64,000 bases of DNA from Rosa chinensis (lineage: Eukaryota > Streptophyta > Magnoliopsida > Rosales > Rosaceae), in the NCBI RefSeq assembly GCF_002994745.2, contig NC_037093.1:47410384-47474383 (forward strand), written 5' to 3'. Of this stretch, positions 51,749 to 61,841 are shown in pieces. A model generated the notes under the pieces. The model was not told the DNA's origin. It did not search any database and saw only the letters and a list, made by a program, of their open reading frames with translations. Every line of letters begins with the position of its first letter. Position 1 is the stretch's first letter. The position numbers were made by a program, and so were the translations under genes.

Positions 51749-51917
51749 CGTTATTTGGGCTTTAATCAACTTTCCGCAGTTGATCCGAGCATACATTGAG
51801 CACGTTCATGTGGTCCATGAGATTATCGTTGTCGTCCATCTTCAGCTGGTATAGTTGCCGCTTCAGATGTAACTTGTTGGTCAAACTCTTAGCAAGATAG
51901 AGTTGTCCCAACTTCTC
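51749..51917 (-). pseudogene. Old Copia gag, distal half
   Basis: The minus strand reads KLGQLYLAKSLTNKLHLKRQ, LYQLKMDDNDNLMDHMNVLN and then decays. This is the middle of a Tnt1/Tork-type Copia gag. Its first half is at 56190-56557; the two join in frame if the element 51918-56189 and one copy of TTCTC are set aside. Confidence 0.85.
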
Positions 51918-52160
51918 TATTATGAAATTAAGTGTTAGTTTCCCGGTTTCTATTGATAGGCTTAATATGCACTTTTCAACCTCGTTGAGGAAAATATGTT
52001 AGGTAGATTGAGCCGTAGATGTGCGACACGTGTTGCTATCTGTTATATATACCCTGTAAGCTTGAGAAGAAGGTTATGAATGAAAATCTGCATTTTGTTT
52101 TCTTAGCCTTTTCTCTTAGATTTCTTCTAGTTCTTCTCTGTTGGGGTTAGCACCCTAACA
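51918..52160 (+). repeat. 5' LTR of the chimeric element
   Basis: It starts TA instead of the TG kept in the 3' LTR and ends CCTAACA. A TATA box, CTGTTATATATACCC, lies at about 52036-52050, so transcription would start near 52080 and read into the captured genes. Confidence 0.92.
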
Positions 52161-52176
52161 ACTGGTATCAGAACCC
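52161..52176 (+). promoter_or_regulatory. Primer binding site, initiator Met tRNA type
   Basis: TGGTATCAGA stands two bases after the LTR, the standard plant LTR-retrotransposon primer match. Confidence 0.85.
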
Positions 52177-52439
52177 ACATCATGTGTCCGAGGAACGCTG
52201 GGAATCCACCACCATGCTTTTCAACACTGCCACATCCACCTGACCTCGATGAAGTGAGGAGGAAGATGATCCAAATCGCTAGAGCACAGGCAGCTGCGTG
52301 GCGCCGTGAACTCCAGAATACTATGGCGTCGTTCCAGTCTGAGTTACTAAACAAGTTGAAGCAATTTCTCTTGGAACTCATAGCTCAGGTGATGGAGCCG
52401 TAGGGGCCGACTTCGTCAGTACCGATCATATCTCTACCA

Positions 52440-54650
52440 ATGACTCAGTCTGTCTCTTCGGGGCTGCAACTTGGGACCATCGATTCGTATAAACCACACC
52501 AACAGCTGTACATGATGTCGAATCCACCACCATTACCAACTGCTGCGGATCAACACCAGCCTCCTGTCTATAACGTCGTCCAGAACCTGACAAGTTTGCT
52601 GGCCCACAGAGATCGAGTCGTGACTCCTCCACCACTAGCACAGTTCACTTCCAGCTCGCTTCCTCTGTTGAACGGCGCTCCTCCGCAGATTCACCCACCC
52701 AAAATCCATAGCTCGCGACTCCAAATCAGCTCTCCACCGCTGGCACAACCCACCATGAAGCCTCCTCTGCTCGACGGCGCCATTTCGACTCAGCCGAACA
52801 GTTCCCCTGCATCCTTTTGCTCTGTAAGTGGCACTAACACAAGCGCTTCTAATCCGTTCAATTGTCACAAGGATGATTGTGGTGGTATGGGTTTTGCGTT
52901 TGGTGCTAATGGTATTGATGAGAAATTAGAGAATAGGAAGAGTGTCGAGAAGAGGGCTGAGGTGGCTAGTGGAGATGGTAGAGAGTTCAGTGAGCTTAAG
53001 TGTATCATTGCTAAGCAGGATGAGGGTGGTCTAGTTGAAGATAAGGAGCAGCTTAGCAATGGAATGTCAGAATTTCATGCCCTCCAACTGTTTGATAAAA
53101 TGCCAAAGTTAGATGGGTTGTGCAATGTAAGAAGGAACATTGCTGATGTTATGAGCATTCGTGACAAAGATGATAGAGTTGATAAATCAAATGTGCTTCT
53201 TGGTGATGCTGAATTAAATTGCACTACCCACTTACTTGGTTTGGATGATAATGAAAAAGATGGAAACTGTGAGGGGAGTGGAGAGTTTGGAAACCACAGC
53301 AGGAAGGGACTCGTAGAAGAAAATCTTGTGGCAAATCCTTTTGAGAAGATTTTTGCTTGTGTACCTGAAGTTAGTAACCAGGGACTCTCAATTAATAATT
53401 TCGACCTGAATGGAAAGTCTTATCCCCTAATATGGGGAGGAGATGCTACTAATTTCTCTGCTGGAGCTAACTCGGAGATTGCAAGCTTTTGTCCAAATGG
53501 AGCCCTGAATTCACACAAAGTAAAGGGAAAGATTGTTTTCTGTGAAACCATAGACGATGGTTCAGGTGTTTTACTAGCCAATGGTATTGGTACAATTATG
53601 GCTGATTCATCTTCCTCGGATTTGGCACTTAATTACCCGTTAGCAGCAACTGTGGTTAAAATAGGAGATGGACAGAGAATTATGAACTATATCAGATCAA
53701 CGGCGAATCCAAATGTAACAATTCTTGTTGGCGAGACGGACATGGATATCATGGCACCTGTTGTTGTGTCATTTTCTTTTAGAGGATCCAACCCCATAAC
53801 CCCAGATATCCTCAAGCCTGATTTGACCGCCCCTGGTGTTAACATACTTGCTGCTTGGTGTCCAGTGGCACCGCCTTCCATTTACGAAGATGACACCAGG
53901 AGTGTCGAATTTAATGTTATCTCTGAGACATCCATGTCTTGCCCTCATGCTAGTGGTGCTGCAGCTTATGTCAAGGCTGCACATCCAAATTGGTCTCCTG
54001 CTGCAATCAAATCTGCACTCATGACAACAGCTCATGTCCTGGACCCAAATAGGTATGAAGACCTCGAATTCGCTTATGTCCAGAATGAAGAACACATGGA
54101 GACGTTGATGTTCTTGTGTGCAAGTTCAGAATTTGGCACTTTGGCTACTCTAAATGCATGGTTGAATGGTAATTTTCTGCTTTTACCTCTTGAGAACAAA
54201 TTGAAGAAAATGAATTTGCTTCTTACTGATAAGTTGGGGAAACGGGACAAAATTATGAAAATGATGTTTGTTGACAATTGGGAGAGCTGGAAGTATTTAG
54301 TAATTGCTGCAAATAAGAAGGGTACTGAAGATTTGCATTCAAATTTTCTTGAAAACCATTTGGAGCTAATTGTGAAGTGTTTGCGATATGTTATGTCTAC
54401 CTGGGATGCACTTTACACAATGCAGAAGCTGGGATTCAAATTCTATTGTCAGCATTTATACCAGCTTTTGTCACCTTTGAGTAAATTAGAAGGAGATTTG
54501 GAGGATTTGAATAGGGACAGAAATCTAAATTGGGAAAGAATGACTAAGATCTATGTTAGTCCACAACTCTGCAATTCTACTAAAGCTCTTGAAATAGACT
54601 GTCTCATAGCTTTAAAGTTGGTGTTGTTACTGCCTTTTATACCATTATAG
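52440..54650 (+). CDS. 736-codon chimeric frame with cucumisin-like subtilase segment
   Basis: Residues 1-150 are Pro/Ser/Gln-rich (NPPPLPT, VVTPPPLAQF), perhaps gag-like or from a host gene. Residues 150-314 are acidic and unrecognised. Residues 315-537 are a subtilase: SINNFDLNGKSYPLIWGGDA (before the PA domain), HKVKGKIVFCE, then PDILKPDLTAPGVNILAAW and TSMSCPHASGAAAYVKAAHP. The catalytic Ser is kept at about residue 498, but the preceding Gly is Glu. The Asp and His parts of the catalytic triad, signal peptide and prodomain are missing, so protease activity is not expected. Residues 538-736 (FAYVQNEEHMETL, NAWLNGNFLLLPLENKL, LENHLELIVKCLRYVMSTWD) look like another gene's exon that I cannot name. 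The frame may be luck or may mean selection; expression is unknown. Confidence 0.7.
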   Translation: MTQSVSSGLQLGTIDSYKPHQQLYMMSNPPPLPTAADQHQPPVYNVVQNLTSLLAHRDRVVTPPPLAQFTSSSLPLLNGAPPQIHPPKIHSSRLQISSPPLAQPTMKPPLLDGAISTQPNSSPASFCSVSGTNTSASNPFNCHKDDCGGMGFAFGANGIDEKLENRKSVEKRAEVASGDGREFSELKCIIAKQDEGGLVEDKEQLSNGMSEFHALQLFDKMPKLDGLCNVRRNIADVMSIRDKDDRVDKSNVLLGDAELNCTTHLLGLDDNEKDGNCEGSGEFGNHSRKGLVEENLVANPFEKIFACVPEVSNQGLSINNFDLNGKSYPLIWGGDATNFSAGANSEIASFCPNGALNSHKVKGKIVFCETIDDGSGVLLANGIGTIMADSSSSDLALNYPLAATVVKIGDGQRIMNYIRSTANPNVTILVGETDMDIMAPVVVSFSFRGSNPITPDILKPDLTAPGVNILAAWCPVAPPSIYEDDTRSVEFNVISETSMSCPHASGAAAYVKAAHPNWSPAAIKSALMTTAHVLDPNRYEDLEFAYVQNEEHMETLMFLCASSEFGTLATLNAWLNGNFLLLPLENKLKKMNLLLTDKLGKRDKIMKMMFVDNWESWKYLVIAANKKGTEDLHSNFLENHLELIVKCLRYVMSTWDALYTMQKLGFKFYCQHLYQLLSPLSKLEGDLEDLNRDRNLNWERMTKIYVSPQLCNSTKALEIDCLIALKLVLLLPFIPL

Positions 54651-54653
54651 TTA

Positions 54654-55300
54654 CAGGGTTTGGCTGCTGTTGAGGACAAGTTGAAGCAAGGAGGCATTTC
54701 TGACACGATTGGTGGAGAACTTGAGTTATTAATGCCACTCTTATTCTCTGGTGTCAAGTCCTATGGTAACACTCACTTTTATATCTGCTATGTGGTTAGG
54801 AACTTATCCCACAAGTATCAAGCAGCTCAGTTACAAAATCAAAGGTAGAAACAAAACAGTGCATCGGGAGAAAATAAGAGATATTTTTTTCTCTTTCGAA
54901 GAATACTCTTCCCTCATTTTATTTCAGAGCTTGTTAAGGGAGATCAACAGCTTCAATTTCTCTTAACTTCTGTTTTTATGTTTTTTGTGGTAGAAGCATT
55001 TACAAGTTTAGAGTTGCTGCAAAATGAATCTCAGATTGATCAAGCAGTTGCCAAGGCTATTGTTGCCAGGTTCTCATATGGGGGTCTATCCGAACTTGTT
55101 GCAAGTTGGCTATACGTTTCTTTGAGGTATTGTTTTCCTTTAGCTATCCCAATGGTTACTGCTTTTCTCCTTTATGTGGCATCAGTTATGTGTGTTACTG
55201 TCCTTGGTGTGATGATAACCATAGATAAAGCACACATTGATGAATTTGCTATGAAAGCTAAGAAGAAGCAACTTGGTATTGTTTTTGGGATTATATGAGG
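54654..55300 (+). pseudogene. Further captured coding-like pieces
   Basis: After the stop at 54650 the text GLAAVEDKLKQGGISDTIGG and LELLMPLLFSG continues, then LELLQNESQIDQAVAKAIVARF and a hydrophobic stretch (55100-55230). Breaks between them look like unspliced introns or frame changes (for example after VKSYG at about 54765). They may belong with the U-box gene that follows. I do not recognise the family of these pieces. Confidence 0.45.
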
Positions 55301-55917
55301 AGAAGCTTTTTTTAACCATATTGCTGCAGCATGGAATTTTGAAGGTGGGAGGAGAATTTATAGATGATGGAAACTTCATTGCTCAGTTAATAAATTCAGA
55401 GCACCAAACATGCCCCAAAAGTGGACAGAAAATTATTCACATGGCCCTTCTACCTAACTATGCACTGAAGAGTCTATTGCATCAATGGTGTGAGGAAAAC
55501 AAGTGCCTGGTCTCCCTCTCACGTGCTTTTGAAATTGCATTTGGTGGGAAGAACAATGTTGCTGAAGTTATTGCAGACATTGATGGCAAAATCTATGATA
55601 TCTCAGTTATTATGCAGTTGGTGATGGTTTTGTCCACTAGGCCTATGGATGAAGTGAAGGGCATCATGTGTATTGTGCATGAATCTCTTGCAGGTAATCC
55701 AACTGGGAGATTTGATCAATTCAAATTCAAAGCATTTGTTTTGATGATCACTTTTGAGGGTAAGCTGCCATGCAAGTGGTTGTTTGGGCTTCCATTTTCC
55801 AGAATGGTATTTCTCATATGCAGGTTGATTGATTGGCAAATGTGTCAGGGATATCCTGTGGTTCTCAAAATTGCTATTGTGGCTCTGCTTGCGATGCCTT
55901 TCATATTTGAAACTTGA
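55273..55917 (+). pseudogene. Captured U-box fragment
   Basis: An open frame of 214 codons contains TCPKSGQKIIHMALLPNYAL and KSLLHQWCEEN (55408-55500), the second half of a plant U-box, the E2-binding fold of PUB-type ubiquitin ligases. The first half of the U-box (the D-P-V and T-Y motifs) is absent. Text before it (GGEFIDDGNFIAQLINSE) and after it (NNVAEVIADIDGKIYDISV) is unassigned. With half a domain it should not act as a ligase. It ends 29 bases before the 3' LTR. Confidence 0.7.
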
Positions 55918-55929
55918 GGACAAGTTCTG

Positions 55930-55945
55930 CAAAAGGGGGATGGAT
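55930..55945 (+). promoter_or_regulatory. Polypurine tract of the chimeric element
   Basis: AAAAGGGGGATGGAT lies directly before the 3' LTR. Confidence 0.8.
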
Positions 55946-56189
55946 TGTTATGAAATTAAGTGTTAGTTTCCCGGTTTCTATTGATAGGCTTAATATGCAC
56001 CTTTTCAACCTCGTTGAGGCAAATATGTTAGGTAGATTGAGCCGTAGATGTGCGACACGTGTTGTTATCTGTTATATATACCCTGTAAGCTTGAGAAGAA
56101 GGTTATGAATGAAAATCTGCATTTTATTTTCTTAGCCTTTTCTCTTAGATTTCTTCTAGTTCTTCTCTGTTGGGGTTAGCACCCTAACA
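55946..56189 (+). repeat. 3' LTR of the chimeric element
   Basis: 244 bp, TGTTATGAAATT to CCCTAACA, followed by TTCTC. Confidence 0.93.
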
Positions 56190-56557
56190 TTCTCCCACAG
56201 AGCCGACGGAGAATCTTCATCCATAACATTGTTGATAATGTTATCAGCTATATAGAGTCGTATCGTGCTAATACATTGTGACTTTAGCTCCTCTCACTTA
56301 TCATCTTTCATTCTTTCTAGCTTCCCATCCTTGCCTTTCAAAGCTTTAACCAAGCCTTGTTGGACAAGAATATCTTTTACTCTCCTCTGCCAAAGAGTAA
56401 AACTGTCTTTGCCATCAAACTGCTGAATTGCAAAACTCTTTGTTGTAATCATGGTGCCCTGAATTTCAAACGAACCGCCACAGATTTGAACCAAAGTTCT
56501 TATATCACTTGTTGGGATTTTAACCCCACGAACGAACCGAGATTCAGGATTAGACAC
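56190..56557 (-). pseudogene. Old Copia gag, proximal half
   Basis: The minus strand frame starts at 56557 and includes KSFAIQQFDGKDSFTLWQRR and VKDILVQQGLVKALKGKDGK, a typical Copia gag start. A TGA at about 56294 follows KDDK, after which the text goes on as IRLYIADNIINNVMDEDSPS and ALWE, up to the insertion site. Confidence 0.88.
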
Positions 56558-56945
56558 ACCCTACAACAACACCACAATAAAACGAGATAAACAAACAAGG
56601 ATGAAATACAGTTGACACGAGATTTAACGTGGTTCGACAAATTTCCTGCCTACGTCCACCCAAGATATTTGCTTTTTCACTACGAGAATAAAAATAGTAC
56701 AAGATACATGAGTTAAATCCCAAAACACTTGTACACCCTCACTCATAGAATACCCAAGAACATAATATCTCACCTAAGAGAATTTCTCTCTTAGCACTTT
56801 TTTCTCTCACTCTCATGCACAACCCACAAGCTATTTTTATTGCTTGCCTGATGCTTACTTGCATCCTTTAATTAATACATTAACCTTGCTGCATATATAT
56901 AGGCATACCAAGAGCAAGGGTGGCAAGCTTCCCATGTTGGTAATA
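56558..56945 (-). repeat. Probable LTR of the old Copia
   Basis: Immediately upstream of the gag start is AT-rich DNA with the word TTTAACGTGGTTCGAC (plus strand 56621-56636), which recurs in LTRs of Tork/Tnt1-type Copia elements. A TATATATAGGC TATA candidate is at about 56894. LTR ends could not be set and no partner LTR was found. No gene is seen between here and 57290. Confidence 0.45.
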
Positions 56946-57000
56946 ACGTGGTCTGAATTCGGAATACATTAACTTCATGAAACCCGGCCCGGTCTTGTTT

Positions 57001-57037
57001 AGGTCCAGGTCCAGGTCCAGGTCCAGGTCCAGGTCCA
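57001..57037. repeat. (AGGTCC)6 microsatellite
   Basis: Six perfect units. The Gly-Pro and Asp-Leu frames across it are by-products. Confidence 0.95.
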
Positions 57038-57294
57038 CACATGAAAGTGGACAAGTCTCTCCTATTACAGCTCCCAACCAAAATCTACGTTTCGGTCGAC
57101 AAAGGCACAGCATGTGCTTGGTAGCAAAAGCCAGTCGCTCTCCACTTGGCTCCCACTGCTATCCACTTGGCCCTCACACGCACGGTGCTCCGATCTCCGA
57201 TCCCGATCCAGTGGCAATCTCGTTATTCCACCCCAAAACCCAGTCCCATTTCCTTTCCCCCCAACTCCCTCCTCGGTCCCATCGACCCCAAATT

Positions 57295-57304
57295 CTTATA
57301 TAAC
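57295..57304 (+). promoter_or_regulatory. TATA box of the FatA gene
   Basis: CTTATATAAC lies about 100 bases before the ATG at 57399, followed by CT-rich leader DNA (57320-57390). It fits a plant core promoter. Confidence 0.6.
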
Positions 57305-57398
57305 ACACACCTTTTGCAAGTCTCACATCCTTCAATTGTTTCGGCCGTTTTTTTGGTCCCAAACCACTTTCCCTTCTCTCCTTTCGGCACCAAAAACA

Positions 57399-59857
57399 AT
57401 GATGAAGCTTTCCTGCAATGCGGTGGACCAAATCCACGGCGGGGCCCAATGCCGCTTCTTGGGCCCGCAGAAGTCCCGGCCCGGCTTCGCTCTCCGCCGG
57501 AAAGAAGCTCCGCCTTCGATTGTTACGTACAGCTGCGGTGGTTCGTCTTCGTCGAGGAGGGGGATTGTGGCGGTGGTGTCGGACCGGGGAGCCGTGGGCG
57601 CCGAGAATGGGCCGGGTCGGGTCGAGCCCATCAGCCTGGCGGACAGGCTGAGGCAGGGGAGCTTGGCGGAGGACGGCAAGTCGTATAGGGAGTGCTTTAT
57701 AGTCAGGAGCTATGAGGTTGGGATGAACAAGACTGCTACCGTGGAGACGATTGCCAATCTGTTGCAGGTGAGAATGAGCTCAATTTCGATTCAATGTGTC
57801 TCAAAAGGGTGCAAAGTTTCTATTGATTTGAATTGTTTGGGGCAAATTTGAGGGCTTTTGGTGGATTCAGTTTGCTGCTTTCATACATGCATTTATCGAG
57901 TTTTGGAATTCTGTGATTTATTGCTCCAGCTGCATAATTTATTTACCTCGGTACTTTCACTATTGTATTCTGAGTTCTATACTCTTAATGGCAGTAAAGC
58001 CTTGATTGCTACAAGTTCAAAAATCATCTGCGATAGCTTGTTAGATATTTGATCACTGCAATTTCGAGTGTTAGTCAAGTGATTTTCGTTTAAAGTTTCG
58101 ACCTTGAACAAGATTAAAGACATTGTGGGAGGATTATCCAAGTTGGTTAATTTTAGGGAGGAGGAAGGCTGATTAATTACATATTGTTGGTGTTGTTGTC
58201 ATGAGTTTGATACAATATTTACCTTGAGGATTGGTAATGTAGGAGGTTGGATGCAACCATGCTCAAGTTGTGGGATTTTCAACCGACGGGTTTGCAACGA
58301 CAACCACCATGAGGGAATTGCATCTAATATGGGTCACTGCTCGCATGCACATTGAAATCTACAAATATCCAGCTTGGTGGGATTTCTTGTCTGTATTTTA
58401 GTTCTGGTTTGGATTTGTATCCAGCAAGTGTAATCTTATAATGCTGGTATGTGCAACAGGAGTGATGTTGTTGAAATAGAAACGTGGTGCCAAGGGGAAG
58501 GGAGAATTGGAACTAGACGTGATTGGATACTTAAGGACTATGCCACTGGGCAAGTCATTGGAAGAGCGACAAGGTGCATGGTGTTTCTGTTTATTATTAT
58601 ACGAAATCTTCAAACATGTTGGAGAAAAAATGGTATCAGTATAGAAAGCAATAGATTTTTTAAAATACTTTTATTCTATACTGCAGATAACATGGTTATT
58701 GTATTGAGCCAGCTTCCTCATACTCTGTGATGTTATAGTTTGTCTAGGCTGTTCGTGGCAGATTCTTAATCTTTTAGTCACTCCCTTAGCTATTGTAGCT
58801 TTGAAAGGAGACATGGTTACTGATGCCTCTTGATCATTTAGACGCTCTTAATCTGGCTATTTGCCAGAACATTTACCACTGCAATATTTTTTCAATTTTT
58901 TAATTCTGCCATCTCTCTTGAAGATCAAATGTGAGGATATTTTTGAATGTTTTTCTGCAGTTCTATTGTTTATCACGAAGTTGTGTGGTTCTGTGATGTA
59001 TTCTGAAACTTGACCATCTCTATTGCATGGTTTCAGTAAGTGGGTGATGATGAACCAAGACACTAGGAGGCTTCAGAAAGTCAGTGATGATGTTCGCGAA
59101 GAGCATCTAGCTTTTGCTCCACGAGAGCTAAGGTAAGAACCCTGTTTCTTTTTGCAGGCCTTAGTTATCATTCCTTTATATGGTTTGCATACTAACTTGC
59201 CTGCATGCACACAAATGCTGCACAATCTTATAATTGGTTTTTTGTATGGCATTGGTAGATTAGCATTCCCAGAGAAGAACAATAGTAGCTTGAAGAAAAT
59301 AGCTAAACTAGAAGATCCTGCTCAGTATTCCAGACTAGGACTCGTGGTAAGGTCTTATGGTCCTATGGTTGATTCTAAGTTCTTAATTTTATTCAGTGCT
59401 CTCAGTATACCTTTATATTTCTCAGCCAAGGAGAGCAGACCTGGACATGAACCAGCATGTTAATAATGTCACCTACATAGGATGGGTTCTAGAGGTCGGT
59501 TACATGTCTGTTCATTTAGAATTGTATCATCTGTTTTTAAGGCCATGAATTATTGTTCGTCTCATAAGAGATATTCTCTTCTTACAACAGAGCATGCCTC
59601 AAGAAGTCATTGATAGCCATGAACTCCAGACTATCACCTTAGATTACAGGCGAGAGTGTCAACAAGATGACATAGTCGATTCCCTTACTAATGTAGAAAA
59701 TGCTGAAGCGAGTTTGAAGGGAACAAATGGGTCTCCTGCTGCAACAGAAAATCAAAATGACTACCATCAGTTTTTGCATCTACTGAGAATATCAGGCGAT
59801 GGATCAGAAATAAACAGAGGACGCACAGTGTGGAGAAAGAAACCGGCAAGACGATAA
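57399..59857 (+). CDS. FATA: Oleoyl-ACP thioesterase, plastid (FatA), complete
   Basis: The enzyme cleaves oleoyl-ACP in the plastid stroma and so releases free fatty acid for export. Seven exons: 57399-57767, 58243-58376, 58460-58573, 59037-59132, 59259-59346, 59426-59494 and 59591-59857. Borders are GT-AG and phases agree, giving 1137 nt and 378 residues. The first ~60-70 residues are a Ser/Arg-rich plastid transit peptide. Two hotdog-type repeats follow. Landmarks are YEVGMNKTATVETIANLLQ, GFSTDGFATTTTMR, VVEIETWCQGEGRIGTRRDW and PAQYSRLGLVPRRADLDM. The catalytic Asn and His are in MNQHVNN (Asn276, His278) and the catalytic-site Cys is in RRECQQDD (Cys313). The C-terminus is extended and hydrophilic. 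The frame is clean, so the gene is probably functional. A second ATG lies one codon downstream. Repeats reach to within about 260 bp of the TATA box. Confidence 0.95.
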
Positions 59858-61121
59858 AATCATTTTATCTGTTTGGCTTCACCTGTTTTTGGTTTGATTT
59901 TATTTCTGGTTACCTATGTTTTTGTCCATTGTATGAGAGGTTTTGTTTCTTAGTTGATGTCAGCTTCATAGTTTATGTTCTAAGTTTTTCCCAATTGCAA
60001 TTGTTACAATATGTCATTATCTCGTGCACTGATGTGAATATATTCTCAAAGAATATTCACCATTTTATGTTGTATCTGACATTTTAAATGGTAACCCATC
60101 TTCATTGGAATGTAATATTACTAGGTTCAAGCTTCAATGATAATTCTTAGCATCCGTTTGGGATTTTTGCTGGTTTCATTTGAATAAATATAGGGTTCAT
60201 ATTACTCTAGCTGCCTTTTTTTTATCTTTCTGATCTCTGGGGTATGAAAAAGTAGAGAAAAAAGAAGAGTTATTACAGCAAATTAATCTGAATTCATGTT
60301 AGACGACTTCTAAACCCCAAAAGCTTAAAAGAACACACGAGCTTTCACATTTGCGACTTGTACTTCTCTAATTTTCATCTCATGTTCAGAATTGCTAGAC
60401 CTCAAAAGTTTTGAGGTGTAACATTCAAATACTACAACTGGTGCTGCTACATTTTCTAACAGTCGAGTTCTTTCGATTTCAAAGCAACCAGCATCTGAGT
60501 TGATGCTGCTTCTGAAGTTTTTCTGGTAATGACCCATTGAATCAATGGGGCCATGAAGCTATCGATGAAGTTACCAGTAATTCCTACCTATCATCATCAG
60601 AACAACCTAATAAGAGTAATAGCACACCAGCAATGACTTGAGAGTCGTGGTCATGGGCCACCCAGATTTAACAACCACAATTGCCCACTGAACTAGTACC
60701 ATTCTGTATCGACCAAAATCTCCATGCAGACGCCAATGAACATCAGTACCAAAATTTTTATGTACAGTACTAATAAGGGTAGCTTGCTTCAATTTTCAAA
60801 CTACAAAAAGCAATACACAGAGAGTCAACGAGTAGATGAAGATAGTTATAATGGAGAAAACAATGCCATCAAAGGCTATGGTGATAAAGGAGACATTCCT
60901 TACGATCACTACAAAGGCAATGGCAATGGAGAGAAATGGTGACATTCCTGATCATGGAGGTGATGCTCGAGATGGAGATGGTGGCAAGTTTCCATAGTGA
61001 TCACATACTCACATAGAACAAGCTTATGGTGTCAAGTGTCAACTGACATGTATTTACTACTATAAATAATGAGCCTATCTAGGTGATTAATGTAATTAAT
61101 GGTTAAGTTTTCAATTAAATA
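59858..61121. other. FatA 3' flank and tandemly duplicated upstream segment
   Basis: 59858 to about 60120 is T-rich 3' UTR-like DNA. From 60310 to 60950 the DNA matches 63290-63830: TCAAAGCAACCAGCATC with TCAAGCAATCAGCATCC, ATCATCAGAACAACCTAATA with ATCATCAGAATAACCTAATA, and CTCCATGCAGACGCCAATG in both. The right copy leads into the secreted-peptide gene; the left copy leads into a decayed start. Confidence 0.75.
60851..60997 (+). pseudogene. Decayed copy of the secreted Trp/Gly-rich peptide gene
   Basis: The segment GTTATAATGGAGAAAACAATGCC aligns with GTTGCTATGGAGAAAGCAAAGGC at the start of the gene at 63770. After that the frame has no hydrophobic signal sequence (KAMVIKETFLTITTKAMA) and no Trp/Gly-rich part; it ends at a TAG near 60996. 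I infer a dead tandem copy. An unrelated frame here is also possible. Confidence 0.4.
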
Positions 61122-61841
61122 GGGAAAAATACTGTTTAGTCCCTGTAGTATGTCTTTATCCTCGTTTCAGTCCTTGCCTTTCTGATTTAATCCCTAAAGT
61201 CTATGAACTCAAAATTTTCAGTCCAACTAGTCCATTCCCTCCATTTGCTCTGGTTGTTGGCTGACGTGTCAATTATCTACTTGCCAGCTCAGCGCCTCAT
61301 AAGACCCCGATTTTGTAAAGTGGCAAGAATGCCCCTGCTTCAGTTTCTTCCAAAATTTCCTCCTCTCTTCTTTCTTATCTTCTTTCTCCCTCTATCCAGG
61401 TCATCAATACAAGAGATTTTTTCTCCTTCGCCGTTGTGGGTGTACTAAGAAATTTCTCAGACTGGGATGAAGAGAAAAGGGGTGATGGTACAGCGGTGGG
61501 ATGACCAGTGCTAGTCGGTGGGTGCGCCAACCATGACAATTGTTGAAGTTTGTCGACCATAGAAAGAGAAACCATCACCACCAAGCTCACCAGCAACAAA
61601 TTTGAAACCTCCTTGAACCCACCAACAAGGGCATTCTCGTCACTTTACAAAATCGGGGTCTTACGTGGCGCTGAGCTGGCAAGTAGATAACTGACATGTC
61701 AGCCAGCAACCGGAGGAAATGGAGGGAATGGACCAGTTAGGCTAAAAATTTTGAGTTCAGGGACTTTTGTGATTAAATTAGAAAGGCAGGAACTGAAAGA
61801 GGACGAATGCATACTTCAGAGACTAAACAGTACTTAGTCCC
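61122..61841. mobile_element. Long-TIR element, 720 bp, MULE-like or foldback
   Basis: Inverted repeats of about 220 bp make up most of the element: TACTGTTTAGTCCCTG and GAACTCAAAATTTTCAG on the left, TCTACTTGCCAGCTCAGCGCC and AGACCCCGATTTTGTAAAGT further in, each mirrored on the right. A unique centre of about 240 bp carries only chance frames. Ends GGGAAAAATACTG and GGGACTAAGTACTG; flanks share AAATA (61117-61121 and 61842-61846). A 9-bp duplication is not clear, so the superfamily is open. Confidence 0.75.

Larger units (their letters stand above)
51918..56189 (+). mobile_element. Chimeric non-autonomous LTR retrotransposon with captured host gene pieces
   Basis: LTRs of 243 and 244 bp (51918-52160 and 55946-56189) differ at four bases and one indel. 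The duplication TTCTC flanks the element (51913-51917 and 56190-56194). A primer site ACTGGTATCAGAACCC follows the 5' LTR (initiator-tRNA type, TGGTATCAGA) and a purine tract AAAAGGGGGATGG precedes the 3' LTR. No protease, integrase or RT is seen. The interior holds a 73-codon frame (52182-52403), a 736-codon frame with a subtilase part (52440-54650), further coding-like pieces (54654-55300) and a U-box-bearing frame (55273-55917). All are on the element's plus strand. It must have moved with enzymes from other elements. Confidence 0.9.

Noticed and set aside
52440..54650. A functional subtilase gene with the LTRs as chance neighbours
   Set aside because: The catalytic Asp and His parts, prodomain and signal peptide are missing, and the LTR pair, site duplication, primer site and purine tract enclose it precisely.
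56872..57113. Gly-Pro repeat peptide on the minus strand
   Set aside because: It is a translation of the (AGGTCC)6 tract in the FatA upstream region.
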